64,000 nucleotides of DNA, taken from NCBI GenBank assembly GCA_035578175.1, contig JAQMRL010000008.1, positions 10,205,963 through 10,269,962 on the forward strand. The letters are read 5' to 3'. Origin of the DNA: Catonia carolina (taxonomy: Eukaryota; Arthropoda; Insecta; Hemiptera; Achilidae). The position numbers and the translations under genes were made by a program. Shown here one piece after another: positions 18,857 to 28,492 of the stretch (position 1 is the stretch's first letter; every line of letters begins with the position of its first letter). The notes under the pieces are model-generated. The model worked only from the letters and a program-made list of their open reading frames with translations. It was not told the DNA's origin and did no database searches.

Positions 18857-19830
18857 CACTGGTCTGCATTAAAAATTCCCCTTGAACTGTAATAGGTGAT
18901 CATTATGTATTTTGACCCCCTGAATCCAAATGTGACCTCCATTTTGCTCCATCACCCACCATTTTTACGGGGTGGGCCACTCACCCTTATTTGGGAAATT
19001 TTAACTTTTTATCAGTCTGGTGTAACTATGATAAGAAATTTTGCAGTTGTATCTCGTTTTTATAGTTCTTCAAGGCCTACCTAACACTGAAAGAGTACAA
19101 TAAGAGAGTATTGATGTATTGATACATTTTGTGCATTGTTACTTATACAATTTTTCTGGTTCAAGATACTTGTCATCGAATACATATACTAAAAGAGAGT
19201 GGTTTTACTTCGAGGTAGCTTTTCTCTTGTACTGATCTCTGGGAGTTTCACGCAAGAGTGACCAGCAATAGTCTGCTAACATACTTGAGTTCCACTTCCC
19301 AGAGAACAGTTTTTCGAAGAGTGCAATGTGTCGATGAAACCTTCTCCGTGTGCATCGTAAACTGCTCCCAAGTTTTCTGGGAAAAAGTCCAAATGCGCGT
19401 GTAAAAGGTGCAATTTTAATAACATGTTGCAACCCATCGACTTGTATGCAGATAGCTATTCTTCGACGAGTTCAACATAATTTTCACTAAGCTAAGCTTA
19501 TCACTTGGCCCGGCTTCCCACCCTGCTGCATCTCTGAACTAACTGTGATGTCACCCCTCCCATTTCGGTCTTCATGCATAAATGTTCGTGCACTGAGATA
19601 ACATTTTCTATGGAGGGGAGGATGGGATACTTACAACCTCCCCTGGCCCTCGCTTTATTAGGAATAAACGCTTTTAGGTGTTTTTTTCAAGAATTTCGGG
19701 GGGGGGCCCTCAAAAAACGGTGGGTGATAGAGAGAAACGGAGGTCAGATTTGGATTCAGGGGATCAAGATACATAACGATCACCCTTCAAAGTCCAAGGG
19801 GAAAAAACTTTCTTTTTTTGCAGACCAATG
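18857..19830 (-). mobile_element. CACTG-ended DNA transposon (CACTA-like), internally deleted
   Basis: 974-bp element with long inverted ends (about 115 bp, imperfect). The left starts CACTGGTCTGCA and the right, read inverted, CATTGGTCTGCA; both continue through GGTGATC, ATTATGTAT/GTTATGTAT, CCCCTGAATCCAAAT and ATCACCCACC. It is flanked by TTA on both sides within a B element whose uninterrupted form reads AATTATTTGCACTCG, giving a 3-bp duplication. CACTG ends plus a 3-bp duplication are CACTA/EnSpm-like; the superfamily call is inference. Confidence 0.72.
19205..19450 (-). pseudogene. Transposon-associated 'ADYCW' protein, C-terminal fragment
   Basis: The minus strand reads LKLHLLHAHLDFFPENLG, then after a frameshift RFHRHIALFEKLFSGKW, NSSMLADYCWSLLRETP and YKRKA, then stop. 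The order ENLGA...GERFH.. I..(M/F)E..(F/Y).G.W...M(L/M)ADYCWSL.R...KRKA is that of the C-terminus of a large family of repetitive arthropod proteins found in transposons; I cannot name it further from memory. The element's ends suggest it is the remnant of the transposase. Frameshifted and truncated. Confidence 0.65.
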
Positions 19831-20131
19831 TTATTTGCACTCGATCTGCTCCAGGGAACATAAAATAATTCTGGTTGTTTCTTATCACATGGTCAGCCAA
19901 TCAATAATTGACTGAAGCATTAAAGAACAGAAGAGGTAGAGGTGTAAATGACACTAGTCAGAGTTATCTCCTCTGAGAGTAATGTATTTCATTATACAGC
20001 CAGACCCTGTGGTGAATAAAGTGAAGGTGTCATTCTCAGGGTGGAAAGTAGATGCTTTTCAGAAGGCCTGGCAATGCTGATAAGCATACTTTTCTATTCA
20101 GTGAGGAAGGCACCGTAAACCATCTCACTCC
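19831..20131 (+). mobile_element. Family B copy B8, middle
   Basis: TTATTTGCACTCGATCTGCT through CATCTCACTCC, interrupted by A8 at an oligo-T. It has frame-breaking changes relative to B4. Confidence 0.85.
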
Positions 20132-21117
20132 TTTTTACTTTCTCTTGCCTATATGAATATAAGGAAGGAAAGTATTGTTTTCATGTCGATTTTTCGAAAT
20201 CGAGTTTTCACCGGATCTATACGTTTTCAGACCCCCCTGAACCCAAAAAACATGTTTTTAGCGATTGGTCTGTGTGTGTGTGTCTGTGTGTGTGTGTGTG
20301 TGTGTGTCTGTGTGTCAGTGTGTCTGTGTGTGAACAGAATATCTCAAGAACGGAACGTCGTACGAACTTGAAACTTGAAACTTAAGTTACATACCACTAC
20401 CGGACGCGACATGAACATTTTCATCAAAATCGGTCAACCGGAAGTAGTAGTTTATTCGTATAATTTTTCAGTTTTTTGCGATTTTCTCAAAAAATGGTCC
20501 TACGATTTTTTTTAAAATCGCCTATTTTACTCAATTTTTTATTCTCTACAAGATAGGGTAGGCGCCATGTTTGCTGAAATTCTCGGTGAGGCTGTTTTCA
20601 CGTAAAAACGTTGTTTTTTTAAGATTACGGCTTTAATATAAATTTTAGCGCAAAAACTTATATAATAAAAGTTGTAGAGAATTTAAAAACCTACAACTTT
20701 TATTTGAAACATTTTTTTGTATAACGCTTAGTTTAGCGGTAATTTGCGATTTTCTGTTTTTTTTCTCACGAAAACGTGAGAAAAATCGATTTTTTTAACA
20801 TTTCGGCCTTAGTATGCATTTTACGACAAAAGTGTATATAATTAAATTTATAGAAAATTAAAAGATCTACAACTTTTATTTAAAGCATTTTTCTCTACAG
20901 AGCCTAGTTTAGAGAGAAAGAGAGATTTTCCGTATTTCTAAGCCAAACTGAGGTCGATTTTCATTTTGCGTCTTTCACTCATGATTAAAATTAGGTTATG
21001 TTTGTTGAGGTTAGTTTTTTGTTTATTTCTTATGTTTTATTACTAATGTTAGGTTTATTGTTAATTATTTGCACTGGCAAGAGAAAGTTGTGTGAGTGTT
21101 TCACACCAGATTTTTTT
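20132..21117 (-). mobile_element. Family A copy A8, full length, nested in B8
   Basis: TTTTT-ACTTTCTCTTGCC (20137) to GGCAAGAGAAAGT and CACACCAGATTTTTT. It splits B8 between CTCACTCC and GTTTGTTAAGCC; the B consensus there is CTCGTTTTACTTAGTAAA, so the target was a T-run and at most a few T's were duplicated. The compound GT slot (20269-20334) has TC interruptions. Confidence 0.92.
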
Positions 21118-21172
21118 GTTTGTTAAGCCTTTAGAGTCAAACCAAGCTTGTCGGCTGATACTATAAACAACA
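21118..21172 (+). mobile_element. Family B copy B8, 3' end
   Basis: TTGTTAAGCCTTTAGAGTCA ... GGCTGATACTATAAACAAC closes the B8 element. Confidence 0.8.
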
Positions 21173-21425
21173 GGGAACGAAAGTGTTGTTATCACGTCGA
21201 TTATTAAAAATAGAGTTTCATTGGAAAACACCTTTCAGGCTCCCTAAATCCAAAACAACATGTTTATACCGATTTGTCTGCGCGCGCCCGTGTGTGTGTG
21301 TGGGTGTTTTGAACCAAGAAACCTGAAAACGTGTATTTCCGGTGAAAACACTATTTCAAAAATCAACATGTAAACAATACTTTCCTTCTCTACATTATAT
21401 TTATACTGGACAAAAACTATAAAAT
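21173..21425. mobile_element. Fold-back made of two inverted family A 3' ends
   Basis: The left half resembles the A block read on the minus strand (GGGAACGAAAGTGTTGTTAT ... CTGCGCGCGCCCGTGTGTG). The right half is the same block read on the plus strand (ACCTGAAAACGTGTATTTCC ... CAATACTTTCCTTC). The junction is the GT tract. This is an old inverted dimer of the A 3' region. Confidence 0.6.
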
Positions 21426-21530
21426 AAAATAGAATCAAATAAAACAAAAAATCGTAGTTTCATACATTATCGCATGAAATTTCAATTTCACCTTTTACGC
21501 TTTTAGACAGCGCAGAATTCTACAATATTA

Positions 21531-22309
21531 CAGGGAGAGTTTTCAGTCCTGTTACCCAATTGTTAATGTCTGGTAATTTTTTTCTAAAAAAAATAAATTT
21601 TGTTTTGTGACACTAAGTTGGTAGCCCTACTCAACCAGTATGGATATGGCAGTGTGAGTTGATTCTCCTTGAGCTGTGCAAAATTTTGTGCCATTTCCGG
21701 TCGTGCTACGAACAGAATGTCTTTTATCCTAAAACAATCTCTTGTTTAAATCTGGAGGCTGAAGCTCTAGAACTAATCGTATGTGATACGGATACAATTT
21801 CAATTTTTTAGCAGCTTTCTGAGCACTCGAACATGACAAATCAACATGCGAGGAAAGTTTTTGTAAACTTTTCCATGGAGAATTGAGCAATCTTGTTTTC
21901 ACATTCTCTTAACGTCATCTGTCAAGAGAGTTAGTCGACCACTACGTTTTCTACTGGAAACAATACCTGCCTCTAAAAATCAGTTAGTTAGCCTAGAAAT
22001 TGACTAGAATAGAGTGAAGGAACACCAAAAAATTTAATTTGAAATGATTCTCACTCGCATACGATTTTGTAGCAAAATATTGTTCAAGAAAGAAAACCCG
22101 TTGTTCTAGGGTAAAAGACATTCTGTTTGTAACACAACTGGAAACAGAACAAAATTTTACGCAACTGAAGGAGAATCAACTCAAACTGTCGTATCTATAC
22201 CGGTTGAGTAGGGCTACCAACTTTGTGTCACAAAACAAAATACCCCTTTCTTAGAAAAAAATTACCAGCCATTAACAATATTGGGTAACAGGACTAAAAA
22301 ATCACCCTG
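21531..22309 (-). mobile_element. Mariner-like deletion derivative (Mar1)
   Basis: 779 bp between TA dinucleotides, with inverted ends of about 200 bp: CAGGGAGAGTTTTCAGTCCT / CAGGGTGATTTTTTAGTCCT, then GTTACCCAAT, TTTGTGACAC, GGTAGCCCTACTCAACC and GATTCTCCTT. The inner part encodes only the N-terminal third of a transposase, then falls back into the inverted repeat. Confidence 0.82.
21728..22121 (-). pseudogene. Mariner-type transposase N-terminal fragments
   Basis: From ATG (complement of 22119-22121) the minus strand reads MSFTLEQRVFFLEQYFATKS, the usual first helix-turn-helix of this transposase group. After a degraded stretch with stops it reads NVKTRLLNSPWKSLQKLSS, then SAQKAAKKLKLYPYHIRL and LELQPPDLNKRLF, the linker typical before the catalytic core. 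The DDE/D core is absent. It is interrupted by frameshifts. Confidence 0.75.
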
Positions 22310-22579
22310 TATAATTTAACGTAGAAAAGTACGTAGAATAAATATATTTTTATTTAAACGGATAAAAAATCAACTGATACGTCTTTAAATCACATCTGAA
22401 TGTATAAGAAGAGAGTTGACTAATGGAAAACTAAACCATGAAATTGTACCGTACCGGAACAAATTGAAATAAGTACGTTGAGATATGAAGTATTTTAAAA
22501 CGTCAGAATCGATTTAACTGTGCTTAAAGCGTAGTATTAAGCGTTTTCAATTTAACCGTTGGCATAGTACAGTTGTCCG

Positions 22580-22742
22580 ATTCAATTAGAATGATATATT
22601 AAAAAATGAAATTAATAATCGGAATGATTATGACGGTGGATAAACAGGAATAAGTCGTTTATTATAGTGTTGGACAAATTATCTGAGCATTAACTGGCTG
22701 TCATAAGGTTGTTTGTTCGTTATACGCGGTACACGTGCATAA
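22580..22742 (+). repeat. Local duplication, copy 1 left part
   Basis: ATTCAATTAGAATGATATA through ACGTGCATAA matches 25210-25374. It is split by about 1.6 kb of repeats; ACGTGCATAA recurs at 24372-24381, where the duplicated unit continues to 24437. Confidence 0.85.
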
Positions 22743-22743
22743 C

Positions 22744-22770
22744 ATATATATATATATATATATATATATT
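22744..22770. repeat. (AT)n microsatellite
   Basis: Uninterrupted AT/TA dinucleotide run just inside the ACGTGCATAA duplication. Confidence 0.95.
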
Positions 22771-22772
22771 CT

Positions 22773-22894
22773 ACCCCTAACAGGCAGGTGGAGTGTCAAA
22801 TTATTTACAATCAATCTGTTCGTTGCAGGGCTAAAATAAAAATAATTCTGTTTTTTATCACATGGTCAGTCAATTAAATGACTGATTTATTTAA
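22773..22894 (+). mobile_element. Family B copy B9, 5' part
   Basis: CCCCTAACAGGCAGGTGGAG through ACTGATTTATTTAA. It is split at TTAA by a piggyBac-like MITE and resumes at 23542 (GAATAGAAGAGGTAGAGG). Confidence 0.88.
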
Positions 22895-23537
22895 CCCTTT
22901 CAATCCCAAAATTTTTAACTATGCACAAACAAATATGTTTACATTGTTTCATACACTTTACTGACATTTAAGTGAAATAAAATCACTTTTAGACCTTCAG
23001 CCTTTTTGATGACGTGACAATAAAAGTGTGACAAATACGTCACATTGAGCTTGATGGTATCAAAGTTCCCAACAATATGAAGAAGTAAAATCATGTTCAG
23101 CCATCTTAAACAAAATTCTCTCATTAATTTGTAGCAAAAAAACTAAATATGATTTTAATATCAAACCATTATTAAGACTTAAAAAATGTTACAATTCAAA
23201 AATGTACGTAAAATTGACAAAGTCACTATTTACAGCCTAAAAAAGATACTTGTATGTACATTCAACATACTCGAAGAAATGCTACTTTATTTTAGTAAAT
23301 GAACACAAATATTTAAAACTAAAATTAACTTTAAAAATAAACTAATGGTCGCGTCCATTGCGTAGTGGTCAGCATCTTGCACTGCAATGCGGAGGTCTCA
23401 GGTTCGATTCCTGGCTAGGGTACAGAAAATTATTACACTTCACATCCAGCGCTCTTTAATCAAAAGTAGTCGCTAAGTTTTTATGTCTTGTTATTTCATT
23501 CCAATGTGACTTCTATGCCACACTGGGTAAGAAAGGG
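22895..23537 (+). mobile_element. piggyBac-like MITE in a TTAA site
   Basis: 643 bp, ends CCCTTTCAATCCCA and inverted CCCTTTCTTACCCA, flanked by TTAA (22891-22894 and 23538-23541). The host B consensus has a single TTAA there (CATTTAAGAACAG), so the duplication is exact. CCCTTT ends plus TTAA are the piggyBac signature. Non-coding, with a tRNA-like SINE head inside (23347-23430). Confidence 0.88.
23347..23430 (+). mobile_element. tRNA-like SINE head inside the piggyBac-like MITE
   Basis: GTCGCGTCCATTGCGTAGTG (A-box side) and CAGGTTCGATTCCTGGCTAG (B-box and T-arm-like inverted pair). The spacing is tRNA-like, but the sequence runs on into CAGAAAATTATTACACTTC as in the other SINEs of the window. 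I read it as a SINE, not a tRNA gene. Confidence 0.6.
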
Positions 23538-23541
23538 TTAA

Positions 23542-23812
23542 GAATAGAAGAGGTAGAGGTGTAAAAGACACTAATCAGAGTTATCTCCTCTGAAAGTAAT
23601 GAATTTCATTATGCAGCCAGACCCTGTGTTGAATGAATTGAAGGTGTCATTTGCAGAGTGGAAAATATGTGCTTTTCAGAGGGCCCGGCATGCTGATAAG
23701 CGTACTTTTCCACTCAGTGAGGAAGGCAATGGTAAACCACCTCACTCCTCGTTTTACTTAGTAAAACCTCTAGAGGTTCAAACCAGCCTTTCGGCTGATG
23801 ACCTAATCAACA
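23542..23812 (+). mobile_element. Family B copy B9, 3' part
   Basis: Continuation of B9 to GGCTGATGACCTAATCAAC. It holds the recurrent frame (MNFIMQPDPVLNELKVSF, 23599-23859), which is open even though the copy is old enough to carry another element. Confidence 0.88.
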
Positions 23813-24060
23813 ACATATATACATATATCCCTAATTGGTGTACAGGTCATTTGTTCTAGCTTGAAGCTTTCCCTCCAACGCTCTGTGCCACTAAGCTGTT
23901 CTGTTTAGTGGTGGGGGAAGCACCTCGTAGTTGTAACATAGTATACGGTTAGAAAGAGAGGGAATGATCATTAAGTGAGAAGGAGACAACACTTTCCCCT
24001 TTGAAACTATCCCTACTCTACCTACTCACCCTCCCCTTACAAGCTTCTTCCTAAAACAAA

Positions 24061-24371
24061 CGAACTATACGTCGCAATCTGTTCAATTCAGAACAATAAG
24101 CAAACCCCATGACCCAATGAGATGAGGATTATGTGTATAACGTGTAAATGAGGTGTAGTATTGTACAGACCCAGGCTGACCATTCCTGAGAGAGTATGGT
24201 TAAATGAAACCCAACCATCAAAGTACACCGGTAACCACTGCCTAGTATTCAAATCCGTATAAAAGTAACTACCTTTACTAGGATTCGAACCAGGAACCTT
24301 CGTCTCCAAAAATGAGCTGTTAAACAGCTGATTTTGGCGACGACTTTACCTCTAGACCAACCCGGTGGGTT
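24061..24371 (-). mobile_element. SINE family H, copy H3
   Basis: Nearly complete H element on the minus strand, with head CCCACCGGGTTGGTCTAGAG, palindrome, B-box GGTTCGAATCC and body to GTCGCAATCTGTTC on plus. It directly abuts the second ACGTGCATAA, so it forms the right edge of the compound insertion that splits the local duplication. Confidence 0.85.
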
Positions 24372-24437
24372 ACGTGCATAATTAATTAAAAACTATTAGT
24401 TTTTAATGAGAATTTACCGAACAACGGTAGAATGTAT
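24372..24437 (+). repeat. Local duplication, copy 1 right part
   Basis: ACGTGCATAATTAATTAAAA ... GGTAGAATGTA, matching 25365-25440. Copy A9 begins immediately after it. Confidence 0.85.
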
Positions 24438-25209
24438 TTACTTTCTCTTGCCTATATGAATATATAGGAAGGAAAGTATTGTTTTCATGTCGATTTTAAG
24501 AAATCTACTCTTCACCGGATCTAGGCCTAAACGTTTTTCAGACCCCCTGAACCCAAAAAACATGTTTTTAGCGATTGGTCTGTGTGTGTGTCTGTGTATA
24601 CAAAATATCTCAAGAACGGAATATTGTACGAACTTGAAACTTGAAACTTAAGTTACATACCACTACCGGACCCGACACGAACATTTTCATCAAAATCGGT
24701 CAACCGGAGGTAGTAGTTTATTCGTGTAATTTTTTACTTTTTTGCGTTTTTCTCAAAAAACAGCACCTAAGATTTTTTTTTAATCACCTCATTTACTAAA
24801 TATTTTATGCTCTACAAGATAAGGTAGGCGCCATGATTGCTGAAATTCTTGGTGAGGCTGTTTTCACGTAAAAAGTTGTTTTTATTTTAAATTGCGGCTT
24901 TAATAAGTTATGCATTTTAGCGCAAAAATTTATATAATAAAAAATGTAGAGAATTTAAAATCCTACAACTTTTCAAACATATTTTTGTGTACGCTTAATG
25001 CTTAGTTTAGCGGATATTAGCGATTTTCTGTTTTTTCTCACTAAAACGTGTGAAAAATCGATTTTTTTAATGTTTCGGCCTTAGTGTGCATTTTATGACA
25101 AAAGTGTATAGGCTATAATCAATTTTATAGGAAATTAAAAGATCTACAATTTTATTTAGAGCATTTTTCTCTACAGAGCCTAGTTTAGCTTGAAAGAGTG
25201 ATTTTCCGT
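24438..25209 (-). mobile_element. Family A copy A9, truncated at the duplication boundary
   Basis: Starts ACTTTCTCTTGCC (24440) after a T-run and ends abruptly at GTGATTTTCCGT, where the second copy of the local duplication begins. The GT slot is short (24581-24600). The TCTGG terminus is missing. Confidence 0.88.
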
Positions 25210-25440
25210 ATTCAATTAGAATGATATATATTAAAAAATGAAATTAATAATCGGAAAGATTATGACGGTGGATAAACAGGATTGAGCCGGTTATTGTAGT
25301 GTTGGACAAATTATCTGAGCATTAACTGGCTGTCATAAGGTTGTTTGTTCGTTATACGCGGTACACGAGCATAATTAATTAAAAACTATTAGTTTTTAAT
25401 GAGAATTTACCGAACAACGGTAGAATGTAGTTAGCGTACA
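25210..25440 (+). repeat. Local duplication, copy 2 (intact)
   Basis: Uninterrupted 231-bp version of the unit at 22580-22742 plus 24372-24437, so it is the empty site for the 1.6-kb compound insertion. Confidence 0.85.
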
Positions 25441-25650
25441 AATCTGGTACGAAACACTCACACGAATTTCTCTTGCCAATAAATATAATGAACATATAAC
25501 CTATCATGAGTAAACAATTCAGTAAAAACATGTCTTTGGGTTCAAGGGGTATGAAAACGTGTAAATTCGATCAAACCTCGATTTCTAAGAATCGACATGA
25601 AAACAATACTTTTCTTCCTATATATTCAGATAGGCAAGAGAAAGTAAAAA
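25441..25650 (+). mobile_element. Family A deletion derivative A10
   Basis: About 210 bp keeping both ends (TCTGGTACGAAACACTCACA ... and ... GGCAAGAGAAAGT) but lacking the inner 750 bp or so, including the CA slot. It is a MITE-sized derivative. Confidence 0.8.
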
Positions 25651-25689
25651 TAATATAATCGAGATTATTATACTGTCTGTCTATAACTT

Positions 25690-26728
25690 GAGTAATTATG
25701 AGTAAACAATGAAAAATGAAAAACATTACCTAATTTTAATCATGAATGAATAACGTGAAATGAAAATCAACTTCTTTGGCCGGCCCGTGGTGTAGTGGTC
25801 AGCGCAACTGGCTACTATGCCGGGGGTCCCGGGTTCGATTCCCGGTCAGGTCTGGAATTTTTTCATCTGTACATCACCACATATCATTACCTACGCACAA
25901 GCCCAAAGCTTATGTAGGCATCATCACTCAATAAAAAAAATAATAATAAAAAACTTCTGTATTACAACTTAAAAATACAAAAATGCACCGATTATCTCTA
26001 AACTAGGCTCTGTACAGAAAAATACTTAAAGATAAGTAGGTGTTTTAATTTTCTATAAATTTTATTGTATGGAATTTTTTCTTAAAATGCATAATACTAA
26101 AGCCGCAATCTTAAAAAAAAAATCTAATTTTTTTTGCCGTTTTTTGGTGAAAGGAACAGAAAATCACTAATTGCCGCTAAACTAAGTGTTGTACAAAAAA
26201 AATTTGTTTAAATAAAAGTTCTACAATTTTGTTGATGTTCACTTTTGCCCTAAAATGCGTATTACGCTAAAGACCGCAATTTGAAAAAAATATTTATACC
26301 AGAGTACAGCCTCACCAAGAATTTCAGCAGATATGGTGCTTATCCTATCTTCTAGAGCGTAAAAAATGTAGTAAATGAAGCAATTTTTAAAAAAAATTGT
26401 AGGAGCCATTTTTGAAAACACCGCAAAAAGTAAAAAAATAACATGAATAAACTACTACTTCCGGTTGCCCGATTTTGATGAAAATATTCGTATCGGGTCC
26501 TTTAATAGTACCTAAGTTCCACGTTTCAACTTCGTACGATATTCCATTCTTGAGATATTATGCACGCGCACACACTCACACACCCAGACCAATTGCTAAA
26601 AACATTTTTTTTTTGGGTTCAAGGGTATGAACGTGTATATCTGGTGAAAACTCGATTTCGAAAAATCGACATGAAGACGATACTTTTCTTCCTATTTAAA
26701 TTCATATAGGCAAGAGAAAGTAAAAATA
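25690..26728 (+). mobile_element. Family A copy A11, diverged, interrupted by a SINE
   Basis: Diverged copy lacking a clear 5' terminus. It is recognisable from TAACCT-like sequence near 25725 through the two modules, the block near 26460 (CCGATTTTGATGAAAATA), a CA slot (26564-26583) and GGCAAGAGAAAGT at the end. A SINE splits it at 25776-25951. Confidence 0.8.
25776..25951 (+). mobile_element. tRNA-derived SINE (GCGCAACTGGC type)
   Basis: Head GGCCCGTGGTGTAGTGGTCA (A-box), B-box GGGTTCGATTCCCGG, body with TACGCACAAGCCCAAAGC and tail (TAA)n/A-rich. The flanking direct repeat AACTTCT (25769-25775, 25952-25958) matches the split in A11. The same head type occurs at 46092 and in the tandem at 10750. 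Confidence 0.82.
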
Positions 26729-26878
26729 ATTATAACAGAAATTATTATAGTTATTTTGTGAGAGAAATAAATGTGGATACTACCCAGAAGATAGGTAAAG
26801 AGGCTCTTCACGTACGTCACCAGAGTAGCTGCCGCGCCGCTGGCGGTTATAAAACACTAAATTTTCTAAATATAACCT

Positions 26879-27586
26879 GTTGTGTTTTTAGGTCACCAGC
26901 CGAAAGGCTGGTTTGATTCTGTAGATATTTTACTAAGTAAAACGAGAAGTGAGGAGGTTTACAATTGCCTTCCTCACTGAGTGAAAAAGTACGCTTATCA
27001 GCATACCGGGCCTTCTGAAAAGCACATTTTCCTCTCTGTAAATGACACCTTCACTTCATTCACCACAAAGTCTGGCTGTATAATGAATTCATTACTTTCA
27101 GAGGAGATATTTCTGATTAGTATCTTTTACACCTCTACCTCTTCTGTTCTTAAATGATTCAGTCGTTTAATTGGCTGACCATGTGATAAGAAACAGAACT
27201 ATTTATTTTAGCCTTGCAACTAACAGATTGAATGTAAATAATTTGACACTCCACCTGTCTGTTATGGGCGTAATTTACCATGCCTTCCTCACTGATTGAA
27301 AAAGTATGCTTATCAGCACGCCGGACCCTCTGAAAAGCACATTTTCCTCTCTGTTAATGACACCTTCACTTCATTCACCACAGGGTCTGGCTGTATAATG
27401 AAATTCATTACTCTCAAAGGAAATAACAGTGACTAGTGTATTTTACACCTCTACCTCTTCTGTTCTTAAATGATTTAGTCATTTAATTGGCTGACCATAT
27501 GATAAGAAACAAAACTATTTATTTTAGCCCTGCAACGAACAGATTGAATGTAAATAATTTGACACTCCACTTGTCTGTTATGGGCG
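26879..27586 (-). mobile_element. Family B dimer B10 with one outer target duplication
   Basis: Two minus-strand B units head to tail: a full one (26879 to about 27270) and one lacking the 3' end (about 27271-27586). The whole dimer is flanked by the single 12-bp repeat TAAATATAACCT (26867-26878, 27587-27598), and there is no duplication at the inner junction. It therefore arose as a dimer or by recombination after one insertion. Confidence 0.85.
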
Positions 27587-27598
27587 TAAATATAACCT

Positions 27599-28082
27599 AT
27601 AATATAATAAAAGTATATATTATAGTAAATAATAAAATAAAATGTATAGGAAAAAGGTAGAGAAAATACTGTATTGGAAGAATTGAATTAGGTATACTAA
27701 AAAAAGCTAACATTTTTTTAAATTTACTAATTTTTTTGAAATATAAAAAAGAATTAAATTTTATCGACAAAACGTTAAATCTTAAGCACAAAGTTTTATA
27801 AACCTACGGGAAACATGAATTTACACATGCGTGTACAGCAATTTCAATGAATTTAAAAAATATATTTTTTTTTTACCAACATCCGGTTCATATTAGGTCA
27901 AGATAAAGAAAAAAATGTTACACAGTACTGTCTTACAAGATGACCATGCGGATTAATTTAACCCGTCAGTGTTAACTGTCAGTACTTAGGTTCGGTAACA
28001 CTATACACCGGTACATTGGAATTATTATTTTTAATCCCACGTAACCTTGCCATTCATTTCATTACCAACATATTCCTTCATG
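27599..28082. other. AT-rich stretch, nothing recognised
   Basis: The open frame at 27597-27791 is Phe/Ile/Leu-rich and looks like chance. No element terminus was seen. Confidence 0.5.
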
Positions 28083-28492
28083 CAACTTAATAGAGTCGAA
28101 CAAAATTAAGTTCTAGTAGAGTGTCAGATTACATTTCAACAGTTCAGCCTAACTAAATACAGGGCGATTAAAAATTAAAATAAAAAACTGGAGTGAAACA
28201 CTCACACAACTTTCTCTTACCAATGCAAATAATGACCAGTATAACCTAATATTAGTAATAAAACATTAGAAATAAACAAAAAACATTCAACTTAATAGAG
28301 TCGAACAAAATGAAGTTCTAGTAGAGTGTCAGATTACATTTCAACAGTTCAGCCTAACTAAATACAGGGAGATTAAAAATTAAAATAAAAAATCTGGAGT
28401 GAAACACACACACAACTTTCTCTTGCCAAATCAAATAATGACTAATATAACCTAATATTAGTAATAAAACATTAGAAATAAACAAGAAACTA
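28083..28492 (+). repeat. 205-bp tandem duplication including the A12 5' end
   Basis: CAACTTAATAGAGTCGAAC begins at 28083 and again at 28288. Each unit has about 100 bp of unique DNA and then about 100 bp of the family A 5' end. The copies differ slightly (TCTTACC against TCTTGCC; ACACTCACAC against ACACACACAC). Confidence 0.88.
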
